15,469 bases of DNA from Caryophanales bacterium UBA3260 (GCA_002362595.1 DEUO01000146.1:1-15469); one strand, 5' to 3'. Shown: positions 6,294 through 14,194, numbered from the stretch's first letter. Numbers and translations are program-made. The notes: generated from the letters alone by a model not told the origin.

Positions 6294-7340
6294 ATGAAAA
6301 TATTAGTTACAGGTGGTTGTGGATATATTGGTAGCCATACTTGTGTAGAATTATTAGAGAACAATTACGAAGTAGTAATAATTGATAATTTATGTAATTC
6401 AAAAAAAGATGTTGTTGACAAAATTGAACAAATTACTAATAAAAAAGTTACATTTTATGAAGATGATGTTTGTGATAGTTTTGCTTTGGATAGAATTTTT
6501 TCTGAACATAAAATAGATGCAGTTATTCATTTTGCTGGTTTAAAAGCAGTTGGTGAGTCAGTAGAGAAGCCTTTATTATATTATCGTAATAACTTGGATT
6601 CAACTTTGACTTTATTAGAAGTAATGAATGAATATAATTGCAAGAAAATTGTCTTTTCTTCAAGTGCAACAGTTTATGGAACACCAAAAGCTTTGCCTAT
6701 AAAAGAAGATTTTCCTCTATCAACTACTAATCCATATGGTAGTACAAAATTAATGATTGAGGATATATTAAGAGATTTATATGTTTCAGATAGTGAGTGG
6801 AGTATAGCTTTACTTAGATATTTTAATCCAATTGGAGCTCATAAGAGTGGCTTGATTGGTGAAAATCCTAATGGACGTCCAAATAATTTAATGCCATACA
6901 TTATTAAAGTTGCTACAGGTGAATATCCAGAATTAAATGTTTATGGTAATGATTATGATACACCTGATGGAACAGGTGTTAGAGATTATATTCATGTTGT
7001 AGACTTAGCTAAAGGTCATATAAAAGCTATAGAAAAAGTTTTAAGTACTAAAGAAGTTGATTGTTATAATCTTGGTACTGGAAAGGGATACAGTGTTTTA
7101 GAAATTGTAAAAACTTTTGAAAGAGTTAATAATGTAAAAGTAAATTATAAAATAACAGAACGTAGACCTGGAGATATCGCAGCATGTTATGCAGATCCTT
7201 CTTATGCTTTAAAAAAATTAGGATGGAAAGCAGAAAAGGGAATTGAAGAAATGTGTAGAGATAGTTATAATTTTATCTTACATGCAAATAGTGAAGCTTT
7301 AAAAATAGAAAATGAAAATAAAGAAAATATTTCAAAATAA
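6294..7340 (+). CDS. galE: UDP-glucose 4-epimerase
   Basis: GalE interconverts UDP-glucose and UDP-galactose using bound NAD, linking the Leloir pathway to surface polysaccharide and glycolipid precursors in the cytoplasm. The protein is 348 residues, close to the family norm. It is an extended short-chain dehydrogenase: nucleotide-binding GGCGYIG (7-13), DD at 57-58, HFAGLKAVGESV (79-90), catalytic S124 in SSSATVYG, and Y148/K152 in NPYGSTK. RYFNPIGAH and the GTGVRDYIHV segment are classic GalE. The ATG at 6294 is chosen because GGAGTG (6283-6288) precedes it and the GxxGxxG motif then starts at residue 7; a GTG at 6273 is in frame but unlikely. It has its own promoter and terminator. No other galactose genes are beside it, which suggests a general UDP-sugar role. 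Confidence 0.96.
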   Translation: MKILVTGGCGYIGSHTCVELLENNYEVVIIDNLCNSKKDVVDKIEQITNKKVTFYEDDVCDSFALDRIFSEHKIDAVIHFAGLKAVGESVEKPLLYYRNNLDSTLTLLEVMNEYNCKKIVFSSSATVYGTPKALPIKEDFPLSTTNPYGSTKLMIEDILRDLYVSDSEWSIALLRYFNPIGAHKSGLIGENPNGRPNNLMPYIIKVATGEYPELNVYGNDYDTPDGTGVRDYIHVVDLAKGHIKAIEKVLSTKEVDCYNLGTGKGYSVLEIVKTFERVNNVKVNYKITERRPGDIAACYADPSYALKKLGWKAEKGIEEMCRDSYNFILHANSEALKIENENKENISK

Positions 7341-7347
7341 TGATTAG

Positions 7348-7376
7348 AATCTTACTTATTTAAAGTAAGATTTTTT
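7348..7376 (+). terminator. Terminator of galE
   Basis: A perfect 10-base stem, AATCTTACTT (7348-7357) with AAGTAAGATT (7363-7372), has an ATTTA loop and a T run through 7376. Confidence 0.85.
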
Positions 7377-7395
7377 AATTAAAAGGATATTTAGT

Positions 7396-7429
7396 ATCAA
7401 TCTTTAAAATATATAGTGAAGGGATTGAT
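7396..7429 (+). other. Hairpin in the leader of the nuclease-like gene
   Basis: ATCAATC (7396-7402) pairs with GATTGAT (7423-7429). Two T-G wobbles and a T-A pair lengthen the stem to ten, around a 14-base loop. It has no T tract, so it is not a terminator. It lies about 50 bases before the start of the next gene. No clear promoter was found in 7377-7470. Confidence 0.3.
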
Positions 7430-7482
7430 TATTTATGAGCTAAATAAGTGCAAAGAAACTATTATTTTTAGGAGTGATATAT

Positions 7483-8085
7483 ATGTATTATAAGTTTATA
7501 TCTTTATTTAATTCAGATGTTTTTAAATATATTTGGTTAAATGGTAAAGTTAACGCTAAAAAATATCTATGTAGGTTAATTAGTTCTATTGTCGGTTATA
7601 AAGTAGATAAATATAGTTTAATTAATGAATCTAAAAATAGAAAAAAATTAAAAGGTGTCTTACTTGTTAATGAAGATTATACATCTAAAATATATATTGA
7701 ATTTAATAATAATTATAAATTTTTAGGTTATATTTCTAATTTTTATAAGGAAGAATCTGATTGCTTTAATGAAATGGGATATGTAAATGTTGATTATATT
7801 ATTTTTAATGATTGTGGTAATTATAGGGAAGATTGGATGAAATTTTATAGAATTTATGATAATCGAGTTAATGTATACGATATATTTCTAAATTCCGTTG
7901 TTATAAGCGATTTTAATTTACAGAAGGATTTTATGTTACTAAATGCTAAAAGTTATCGGGAAATGGATAGATTAGCAAAGAATGATGTTTTTAGATTAGC
8001 AGTGGTAAAAGAGTTAAAATGTTTATCGTACGATTATAATTATTATAATAGTTATGTTAGTACTTTAACTAGTTTAGATTTATAG
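7483..8085 (+). CDS. Degenerate PD-(D/E)XK transposase-associated nuclease-like protein
   Basis: This 200-residue protein resembles the PD-(D/E)XK nuclease family transposase group (PDDEXK_2, Rpn-related) in overall plan. The N-terminus reads SDVFKYIW. Then comes a KGVLLVNED strand followed by IYIEFNN (residues 70-76), where active members have a vDil strand and an IEmQ strand. Near the C-terminus FMLLNAKSYREMDRLAKND and VVKELKCLSYD match the conserved tail (..AKs.eEm..iAk.d..). The expected catalytic Asp is Gly58, and the Q of IEmQ is Asn75, so nuclease activity is doubtful. The family link is from remembered consensus and is moderately sure. The ATG at 7483 is chosen for AGGAGTG (7470-7476); a GTG at 7474 lies inside that site. 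It is intact, not a visible fragment. No partner gene or terminal repeats are seen. Confidence 0.55.
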   Translation: MYYKFISLFNSDVFKYIWLNGKVNAKKYLCRLISSIVGYKVDKYSLINESKNRKKLKGVLLVNEDYTSKIYIEFNNNYKFLGYISNFYKEESDCFNEMGYVNVDYIIFNDCGNYREDWMKFYRIYDNRVNVYDIFLNSVVISDFNLQKDFMLLNAKSYREMDRLAKNDVFRLAVVKELKCLSYDYNYYNSYVSTLTSLDL

Positions 8086-8175
8086 CTATATTGTTATTTA
8101 CTTTTTCCTTAATATATGGGTAGTTTTTTTGTTTAAAAAATGATAATATTAATAGTAGAGAGTAGAGGTGAAATT

Positions 8176-9045
8176 ATGGCAAAGTGTCCTAAATGTGGAT
8201 TAGATTTTTCTGTTGCTGTTAGAAAATGCCCTAATTGTCAAACAATTATTTCTCCTCGAAAGAAAGATGTATCGATTGAATTGCCAAAGTTAAAAGGTAG
8301 AATAGATAAAGTTAAAAATTCAGAAATAGAAAAAAAAGAAGTAATTGAAAAAAGTAAAAAAAAAGAAATTAAGGTAAAACCAATTCCTTTAAAAGTAAAG
8401 AAAGTATCTTATTTTCATAATAAAAAGAGTAAGGTAGTAAAAGTAAAAGATTATGAATTTAATTTAAAAGAAGCAAAAATTAAGCAAAGCAAAGTTAGTT
8501 TAGAGTTTAAATCAACTTTTAAAATTGTATTGGTTTCTATCTTGTTAATATTGAATTGTTTATTAATTTTTAAGATTGTGATCCAAGTTGATAATACAAA
8601 ACCTTCTTATTTGGATGTTAATTCTGAAAGTTCGATAAAAGCTATTACAGAGGATGTTTCCTTGTTTGGAACGTGGGTAACTCAAAATGGCGGCTTATTT
8701 TTATTTCAAGATGATTATAAGTTTTATTGGTATGATAATTATCAAGTTTTAGATAATAATTATTATGGTGGATCTTATAGTTTTAGAAATTCTAATGATG
8801 TTCTTGATGAAATTGGTTATAGTGAAGAAGAATTAAAGAAAGAATTAGGAGAAAATATTGATTTAAATAATGTTTATTCTATACAACTTATTCCAACTAT
8901 TTCTTATAAGAATAATAAAGATAATACTCTTGTAGATTTGAGAGAGAATGAATCTTGGTGGATGCTATTTGTTATAACATCTGATGATACAGCAGTTGGA
9001 TATAATAAAACTTTGGATTTAAGATATAGTTTTAAAAAGAGCTAA
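8176..9045 (+). CDS. Zinc-ribbon, single-pass membrane protein with extracellular domain
   Basis: This 289-residue protein of unknown function has three parts. Residues 4-21 hold a zinc ribbon, CPKCG followed by CPNC (C4, C7, C18, C21). A long Lys-rich linker covers about 25-112. One membrane helix lies at about 115-138. The N-terminus is therefore cytoplasmic and about 150 residues lie outside. The outer part opens with LFGTWVTQNGG and contains FYWYDNY and NNYYGGSYSF, a pattern like short beta-rich lipoprotein domains that read W..Y and YY.G.Y; I cannot name the family. The ATG at 8176 is chosen because AGAGGTG (8164-8170) precedes it and the zinc ribbon then sits at the very N-terminus; an in-frame ATG at 8140 has no site. 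The gene ends in its own terminator. Zinc-ribbon membrane proteins of this layout are common in Bacillota, with few known roles. Confidence 0.75.
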   Translation: MAKCPKCGLDFSVAVRKCPNCQTIISPRKKDVSIELPKLKGRIDKVKNSEIEKKEVIEKSKKKEIKVKPIPLKVKKVSYFHNKKSKVVKVKDYEFNLKEAKIKQSKVSLEFKSTFKIVLVSILLILNCLLIFKIVIQVDNTKPSYLDVNSESSIKAITEDVSLFGTWVTQNGGLFLFQDDYKFYWYDNYQVLDNNYYGGSYSFRNSNDVLDEIGYSEEELKKELGENIDLNNVYSIQLIPTISYKNNKDNTLVDLRENESWWMLFVITSDDTAVGYNKTLDLRYSFKKS

Positions 9046-9062
9046 AAAATTTTAGCTCTTTT
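9035..9062 (+). terminator. Terminator overlapping the stop of the zinc-ribbon gene
   Basis: A 12-base stem pairs 9035-9046 with 9051-9062 (core GAGCTAAA/TTTAGCTC) around a four-base loop. It includes the TAA stop (9043-9045). The T-rich side of the stem is followed by AATAATTTTT. Confidence 0.8.
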
Positions 9063-9145
9063 AATAATTTTTAATAAAGTTATATAAGCTATTTAATATT
9101 ATAATAATATAATGAATATGTAAGAAAAAATAATTTTTAATTATA

Positions 9146-9154
9146 TGTTAAAAT
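9146..9154 (+). promoter_or_regulatory. Possible promoter of the two-component/lipid operon
   Basis: TGtTAAAAT is an extended -10 with one mismatch. It would start transcription near 9161, just before the ribosome binding site. No good -35 is present, which is usual for promoters needing an activator. Two TATAAT copies at 9100-9105 and 9108-9113 are alternatives, also without -35 boxes. Confidence 0.35.
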
Positions 9155-9176
9155 AAATGTATATAGAGGTGATACA

Positions 9177-9863
9177 ATGGCAAAAATTTTAATTGCAGAT
9201 GATGAACAAGCTATTGCAGAGTTAATGAGTGATGTTTTAGTAGATGAAGGATTTGAAACAGTAATTAAGAATGATGGATATAGTGTAATTGAAGCAGTTA
9301 AGAATGATTCTTTTGATTTGATTTTGCTAGATATTATGATGCCAAGTTTATCAGGAATAGAAACTTGTAGTAAAATTAGAGATATTGTTTCTTGTCCTAT
9401 TATATTTGTTACCGCTAAAAATCAAACTTTGGATAAGCTACTAGGATTTGAAATAGGAGCAGATGATTATATAACAAAACCTTTTGTTATTGAGGAATTA
9501 GTTGCAAGAGTAAAAGCTCATATAAGAAGAGATAATAGAATAAACAATAATAGTAGTAATATTATTAGAATAGGCAATATTGAAATAAATAAGGATAGTT
9601 ATGAAGTAAAAAAAGATGGTAAGGAAGTTATTCTTTCAACAAAAGAGTTTGAACTTTTATCATATTTAATGTCTAATGCTGGTGTGGTTTTATCTAAAGA
9701 ACAAATATATAATTCAGTATGGAAGACAGAATATGGTGATATGGGAACTGTTGCAGTTAATATAAAAAGTTTACGTACAAAATTAGATCCTGATGAGAAA
9801 TATATTATTACGATATGGGGATTAGGATATAAATTTGTAAAGGTTGTAGTTGAAAATGAATAA
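9177..9863 (+). CDS. OmpR/PhoB-family response regulator
   Basis: This 228-residue DNA-binding response regulator has a receiver domain at residues 1-118 with acidic pair D8/D9, phospho-acceptor D52 in LLDIMMP, switch T79 in VTAKN and K101 in TKPF. A winged-helix output domain follows at about 128-226, with the typical STKEFELLSYL and GVVLSKEQIYNSVW helices and a hairpin wing near WGLGYKF. A phosphorylated dimer would bind direct repeats upstream of target genes. The ATG is preceded by AGAGGTGAT (9165-9173). It overlaps the kinase gene by eight bases, so the two are a cognate pair. It heads an operon with two acyltransferases and an acyl-CoA/ACP synthetase, which suggests that it controls lipid metabolism, itself included. 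There are no missing key residues. Confidence 0.95.
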   Translation: MAKILIADDEQAIAELMSDVLVDEGFETVIKNDGYSVIEAVKNDSFDLILLDIMMPSLSGIETCSKIRDIVSCPIIFVTAKNQTLDKLLGFEIGADDYITKPFVIEELVARVKAHIRRDNRINNNSSNIIRIGNIEINKDSYEVKKDGKEVILSTKEFELLSYLMSNAGVVLSKEQIYNSVWKTEYGDMGTVAVNIKSLRTKLDPDEKYIITIWGLGYKFVKVVVENE

Positions 9864-11163
9864 TGTTATTAAGAGGAATTTGTCAATTAGAAAAGGATTT
9901 ATTATAGGTGTTTTAGTTCTTATTATCATTAATATATTATTTATTTCTGTATATTATAGATTATTTTTATTCCAGCAGATTGATAGAGAATATCAAAAAT
10001 TAAATACTGAATTAGAAGATAAGATAGATGAAGTTTTAGAAAACATTGAACAGAAAGAAAATAAAGAAGCTTATTTAGAAGATTTAGTAAAGAAAGAAAA
10101 ACTATGTATTTCTGTATATGATAAGAATAATAACTTAATAAAGTCTTATAATGCTGATAACAAGTTTAGAAATAGAATTAATATTTCAAGAATGGGTAAT
10201 CATAATGGTGAGTCGTATTTAATAAATATTTCTAAAAGAATAAGAGGTCTTAATTTCAATAATGCATTAAATTTTTTGGCTTTTGAAATTTTTAATGTAC
10301 TATTTTTAGCTATATTAGGTATTTTTATTTCTAATATAAAGTTACTTGAACCAATTACTTCTTTATCAAGAGATTTTAACAATTATAAGTTAGGAATAAT
10401 ACCGAAAAAGAAGGCGATTCATGGTGAAATAGATTCTTTACAAAATGATTTTGTTGATTTAGTTAATGATTTGGAAATGGAACATCAAAATCAAAATCGA
10501 ATAATTGCAAGTATATCTCATGATATTAAAACTCCTTTAACTAGTATTTTAGGGTATTCAGAAAGAATTATAACAAGTGAAACTTTGACAGAGGAAACAA
10601 AGAAAAAATATGCCAAAACTATATACAATAAAGCATTAACCTTAAAGGAGATAGTTGAAGAATTTGATGATTATTTGAGTTGTAATATAAAGGACGAAAA
10701 GAAAACAGAGAAGATATCAATAAAATATATAGTTGAATATTTGAAACAGTATTATAAAGAAGATTTAAGCGAGAAAGGAATAGAGTTTAAAGTAAAGTGT
10801 AATTGTCCTAGTTCTATTATTGAAGTAGACTTAGCTAAATTTAAGAGAATATTTAGTAATGTTATAACGAATAGCATCAGACATTTTGATAAAGAAAAAA
10901 AATTACTTAATATCTATATTAATCAGCAAAAAGATGGTACAATTGTATTTGAGATAGCAGATAATGGTTGCGGATGTAATGAAGATTTAAATAAAATATT
11001 TGATCCTCTTTATACAACAGATAAAAGTAGAAAGATAAGTGGTTTAGGTTTATCTATATGTAAAGAAATCATTGAATCTCATGATGGTACAATAAAAGCT
11101 GTTAATAATAAGATGGATGGCTTTAGTATTATTTTTACAATTAAGGAATATAGGGAGGATTAG
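9856..11163 (+). CDS. Membrane sensor histidine kinase (HisKA/HATPase)
   Basis: This 435-residue kinase is the partner of the regulator upstream. Two membrane helices, at about residues 15-35 and 141-160, enclose an external sensor region of about 105 residues that begins as a charged helix (REYQKLNTELEDKIDEVLEN). A HAMP-like segment follows (EPITSLSRDF and GEIDSLQNDF, about 162-210). The H-box is ASISHDIKTPLTSILGY with phospho-acceptor H222. The ATP-binding domain has an N-box (FSNVITNSIRHF), G1 box (ADNGCGC), F-box (FDPLYTTDKS) and G2 box (SGLGLS). The ATG at 9856 overlaps the regulator stop by eight bases and is preferred over a TTG six bases upstream. The small sensor region could sense membrane or envelope state; the ligand is unknown. 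The next gene begins two bases after its stop. Confidence 0.95.
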   Translation: MNNVIKRNLSIRKGFIIGVLVLIIINILFISVYYRLFLFQQIDREYQKLNTELEDKIDEVLENIEQKENKEAYLEDLVKKEKLCISVYDKNNNLIKSYNADNKFRNRINISRMGNHNGESYLINISKRIRGLNFNNALNFLAFEIFNVLFLAILGIFISNIKLLEPITSLSRDFNNYKLGIIPKKKAIHGEIDSLQNDFVDLVNDLEMEHQNQNRIIASISHDIKTPLTSILGYSERIITSETLTEETKKKYAKTIYNKALTLKEIVEEFDDYLSCNIKDEKKTEKISIKYIVEYLKQYYKEDLSEKGIEFKVKCNCPSSIIEVDLAKFKRIFSNVITNSIRHFDKEKKLLNIYINQQKDGTIVFEIADNGCGCNEDLNKIFDPLYTTDKSRKISGLGLSICKEIIESHDGTIKAVNNKMDGFSIIFTIKEYRED

Positions 11164-11165
11164 GT

Positions 11166-11747
11166 ATGAAAGAACCAATCTTGTATAGAATTGTTAGACC
11201 TATTATTAGTTTTTTATTTAAGTTCTTGTTTAGACCTACATATATAGGATTAGAATATTTAAGTGATAGTGAACCATTAGTTTTAGGGGGAAATCATACT
11301 AATAATTTTGATTGTTTATTATTAATTGCTTCAACTAATAGAGTAATTCATTTTTTAGCAAAAGATTCTTTAATAAAGGGAATTAAGGCCCCAATTTTTA
11401 AAGGAATGGGAATTATACCAGTTAATAGACAAATACATGATAAACAAGCTTTAAATAGTGCTATAGAGTCTTTGAAAGAAGGTAAAGTAATAGGAATTTT
11501 TCCTGAGAGTACAATTAATAGAACGCCAGATACAATAATGCCTTTTAAAATAGGTTGTGTCAAGATGGCACATGATACTAATGCAAAGATAGTTCCTTTT
11601 ACTATAACAGGAAAGTATAAATTATTTAAAAAAAGTATAAGATTAGAATTTTATGAACCATATTTTGTTAATAGTGATGATCTAACTAAGGAGAATGAAA
11701 AGTTAATGAATATTATTAAATCTAATTTAGAAGAAAAGAGGAAATAA
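11166..11747 (+). CDS. PlsC-type acyltransferase with altered motif III
   Basis: This 193-residue membrane-associated member of the lysophosphatidate acyltransferase (PlsC) family would transfer an acyl chain from acyl-CoA or acyl-ACP to a glycerol-phosphate or related acceptor. Motif I is NHTNNFD, with the catalytic H44-x4-D49 pair. Motif II is GIIPVNR (82-88). Motif III is FPESTINRT (112-120), where the family usually has FPEGTRSR, so the acceptor-phosphate Arg and the Gly are altered. Motif IV is VPFTITGKY (143-151). The N-terminal region (about 8-22) is a hydrophobic, probably interfacial helix. GGGAGG (11153-11158) lies inside the end of the kinase gene. The stop is three bases before the synthetase start. 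The catalytic pair is intact, so it is probably active, but the acceptor may differ from that of the second copy. Confidence 0.88.
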   Translation: MKEPILYRIVRPIISFLFKFLFRPTYIGLEYLSDSEPLVLGGNHTNNFDCLLLIASTNRVIHFLAKDSLIKGIKAPIFKGMGIIPVNRQIHDKQALNSAIESLKEGKVIGIFPESTINRTPDTIMPFKIGCVKMAHDTNAKIVPFTITGKYKLFKKSIRLEFYEPYFVNSDDLTKENEKLMNIIKSNLEEKRK

Positions 11748-11750
11748 TCT

Positions 11751-13529
11751 ATGGGTATTTTAGATATGAAATTTTTTAGTTTAATTGGCTTTAAAAAGAA
11801 ACCACATGCTGTATGGAAAAAATATTATGCAAAAAAAGATATGAACTTCGATGTACCAAATATCTCAATATATCAATATATTAAGAATAAGTCTTTAGAA
11901 AATAATTATAAAGATAGTATAGCTATAGAATATTTTGGTACTAAAATAACATATACAAACTTTTATAAGAATATTGATAAAGCTGCTAAGTCATTTCGTA
12001 GTCAAGGAGTACGTCGCGGTGATGTTGTAACTATATTATCAGCTAATATTCCAGAAGCAGTTATTTCATTTTATGCTCTTAATAAAATAGGTGCAGTAGC
12101 CAATATGATTCATCCTTTATCTTCAGAAAATGAAATAAAAGAAGCTTTAAATAGGTATTCAACAGTTATGTTAGTAGCTATGGATATAACATATAGTAAG
12201 ATTAAAAATATTATAAATGATACTGAAGTATATAAGACTATTATTATATCTGCTAAAGATTCTATGTCTACATTAATGAAAATTGGTTATGAAGTTACTC
12301 AAGGATATAAAGTAGAAAAACCAAAGAAGAGTGAAGACTATCTTTATTGGAAAGATTTTATTAAGTTTGGGGAAAAGTATAGTAAAGATAAAGTATTAGA
12401 AGAAACAAAAAGAGATACTCCAGCAGTGATATTACATAGTGGAGGAACAACAGGTACACCTAAAGGAATAGTATTATCTAATGGAAATTTCAATGCTGCT
12501 ACTATTCAATCTGAAAAAGCTTTACCTGATTTAGATAAAGAGGATGTAATTTTAGCTATAATGCCAATTTTTCATGGCTTTGGATTATCTGTTAGTATTA
12601 CGGATGCTTTTGCAGTAGGCGCTAAAGTAGTTTTAATTCCAACATTTAAAGCTAGTGAATTTGATAAGTTAATAACAAAAAATAATCCTAGCGTTTTAGT
12701 AGGAGTTCCAACTTTATTTGAAGCATTGACTACTAATGAGCGAATGGAAGATGTAAATTTATCTAATTTAAAATATGTTATTGGGGGTGGAGATACTCTA
12801 AGTAAAAAAAGAGTAGAAGCAATTAATAAATTTTTACATGAACATGGAGCTAATACAAATTTCACTCAAGGATATGGTATGACAGAAGCAGTTGCGTGTA
12901 TTAGTTTTGATTTGAAATATGCATCGCGTCCTGGAACAGTTGGAATTCCATGGCCAGGAACTTACGTCCAAATTACTAAACCAGGTACAGATGAACCAGT
13001 AGGTATTGGCGAAGATGGTGAAATTTGTATTTGTGGTCCAACTGTAATGCTAGGATATTATAATAATGAAAAAGAAACAAATGAAGCTTTACATATTCAT
13101 AAAGATGGCAATGTATGGTTGCATTCTGGAGATATAGGTACGATGGATAAAGATGGCTTTATTACTTATAAACAAAGATTAAAACGTATGATAGTAACAT
13201 CTGGATATAACGTATATCCTTCTCAAATAGAAGAGGTAATAGAAAGACATCCGGCAGTAATGGATAGTTCTGTAATAGGTATTCCACATCCATATAAAGT
13301 AGAAGTTGCTAAAGCTTTCATCGCCTTAAAACAAGGTTATAAAGATACTCCAAAACTTCGTGCTGAAATAGAAGAATTATGTAAGAAAAATCTTGCTGCA
13401 TATTCAATTCCAAAAGAATATGAATTTAGAAAATCATTACCTAAGACAATGATTGGTAAAGTAGACTTTAGAAAATTACAACAAGAGAATAATGAAAAGA
13501 GAATGGAGGAACGACATGGCAAAAAGTAA
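11751..13529 (+). CDS. AMP-forming long-chain acyl-CoA/acyl-ACP synthetase
   Basis: This 592-residue ANL-superfamily enzyme would activate a carboxylate (probably a fatty acid) with ATP to an acyl-adenylate, then pass it to CoA or ACP. Visible core motifs: A3 HSGGTTGTPKG (229-239), A5 GYGMTE (374-379), A7 LHSGDIGTMDKDGF (457-470, ribose-binding D461), the hinge/A8 region QRLKRMIVTSGYNVYP (475-490), and A10 PKTMIGKVDFRKL with catalytic K570. Length and the GYNVYPSQIEE form fit fatty-acyl rather than acetyl ligases. A Shine-Dalgarno AGAGGA (11737-11742) precedes the ATG. It is flanked by PlsC-like genes on both sides and overlaps the second by 14 bases, an arrangement functionally like Aas of E. 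coli, which joins an acyl-ACP synthetase to an acyltransferase. Other carboxylates cannot be excluded. Confidence 0.92.
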   Translation: MGILDMKFFSLIGFKKKPHAVWKKYYAKKDMNFDVPNISIYQYIKNKSLENNYKDSIAIEYFGTKITYTNFYKNIDKAAKSFRSQGVRRGDVVTILSANIPEAVISFYALNKIGAVANMIHPLSSENEIKEALNRYSTVMLVAMDITYSKIKNIINDTEVYKTIIISAKDSMSTLMKIGYEVTQGYKVEKPKKSEDYLYWKDFIKFGEKYSKDKVLEETKRDTPAVILHSGGTTGTPKGIVLSNGNFNAATIQSEKALPDLDKEDVILAIMPIFHGFGLSVSITDAFAVGAKVVLIPTFKASEFDKLITKNNPSVLVGVPTLFEALTTNERMEDVNLSNLKYVIGGGDTLSKKRVEAINKFLHEHGANTNFTQGYGMTEAVACISFDLKYASRPGTVGIPWPGTYVQITKPGTDEPVGIGEDGEICICGPTVMLGYYNNEKETNEALHIHKDGNVWLHSGDIGTMDKDGFITYKQRLKRMIVTSGYNVYPSQIEEVIERHPAVMDSSVIGIPHPYKVEVAKAFIALKQGYKDTPKLRAEIEELCKKNLAAYSIPKEYEFRKSLPKTMIGKVDFRKLQQENNEKRMEERHGKK

Positions 13530-14172
13530 ACTTAAAAGTTGGGGTTATAAAGTTTTTAAACCAATATTAGGACCAATTTTTAGATTTTATTATAATCCTC
13601 AAGTTATTAATAAAGAAGCAATACCTAAAGATGGACCAATTTTAGTAGTTGGTAATCATAAGCATGTTATGGATCAATGTTCAGTAATTATTTCGACTAA
13701 GAGAATAATTCATTATATGGCTAAAAAAGAGTATTTTGATGGTAAGATGGCTTGGTTTTTTAGAGCAGTAGGGTGTATATCAGTTGATAGAGAAGCTCAT
13801 GATGGAGTAGCTAAGGGTGAAGCTATTGAAGTTTTGAATGATGGTGGAGCAATTGGATTATTTCCAGAAGGTACAAGAAACAAAACGTATGATAAGTTGC
13901 TTTTAGATTTTAAATTTGGAACTGTCTCTATGGCAGATAAGACTGATGCGATAATTGTTCCATATGCAGTTACTGGTGATTATAAGTTTAGAAGTAAAAA
14001 TTTAATGATTCGCTTTGGTAAACCATTTAAGGTTGAAAATAATGATTTAGAGGCAGCTAATGAAAGATTATATAAAGAAATTGAAAAGTTGATGAAAGAA
14101 AATTTAAAAGCGACAAATCGTACATTAGAAGAAGAACTAAATAGTCGTAATCAAGATCAAAAGAAAAAATAA
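13516..14172 (+). CDS. PlsC-type 1-acylglycerol-3-phosphate acyltransferase
   Basis: This 218-residue PlsC-family enzyme has all four motifs in standard form: NHKHVMD (catalytic H48 and D53), GCISVDR (86-92), FPEGTRNKT (116-124) and IVPYAVTGDY (147-156). Transfer of a second acyl chain to lysophosphatidic acid is therefore the natural guess. It ends in a polar Lys/Glu-rich tail. The ATG at 13516 is chosen because GGAGG (13505-13509) stands six bases before it; an in-frame ATG at 13492 would put that site inside the gene. The true start overlaps the synthetase end by 14 bases, which implies tight coupling. It shares organisation but limited sequence with the acyltransferase at 11166, so the pair is an old duplication or two recruited paralogues. 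No terminator hairpin follows. A new promoter begins about 25 bases later. Confidence 0.92.
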   Translation: MAKSKLKSWGYKVFKPILGPIFRFYYNPQVINKEAIPKDGPILVVGNHKHVMDQCSVIISTKRIIHYMAKKEYFDGKMAWFFRAVGCISVDREAHDGVAKGEAIEVLNDGGAIGLFPEGTRNKTYDKLLLDFKFGTVSMADKTDAIIVPYAVTGDYKFRSKNLMIRFGKPFKVENNDLEAANERLYKEIEKLMKENLKATNRTLEEELNSRNQDQKKK

Positions 14173-14194
14173 TTTAATTTAATGTATTTTATTA

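Noticed and set aside
7483..8085. Mobile element copy
   Set aside because: Despite resemblance to transposase-associated nucleases, I see no terminal inverted repeats, target duplications or recombinase partner around it.
8086..8130. Terminator after the nuclease-like gene
   Set aside because: TATATT and AATATA can pair before a T tract, but the six A/T pairs span a loop of about 20 bases, which is too weak.
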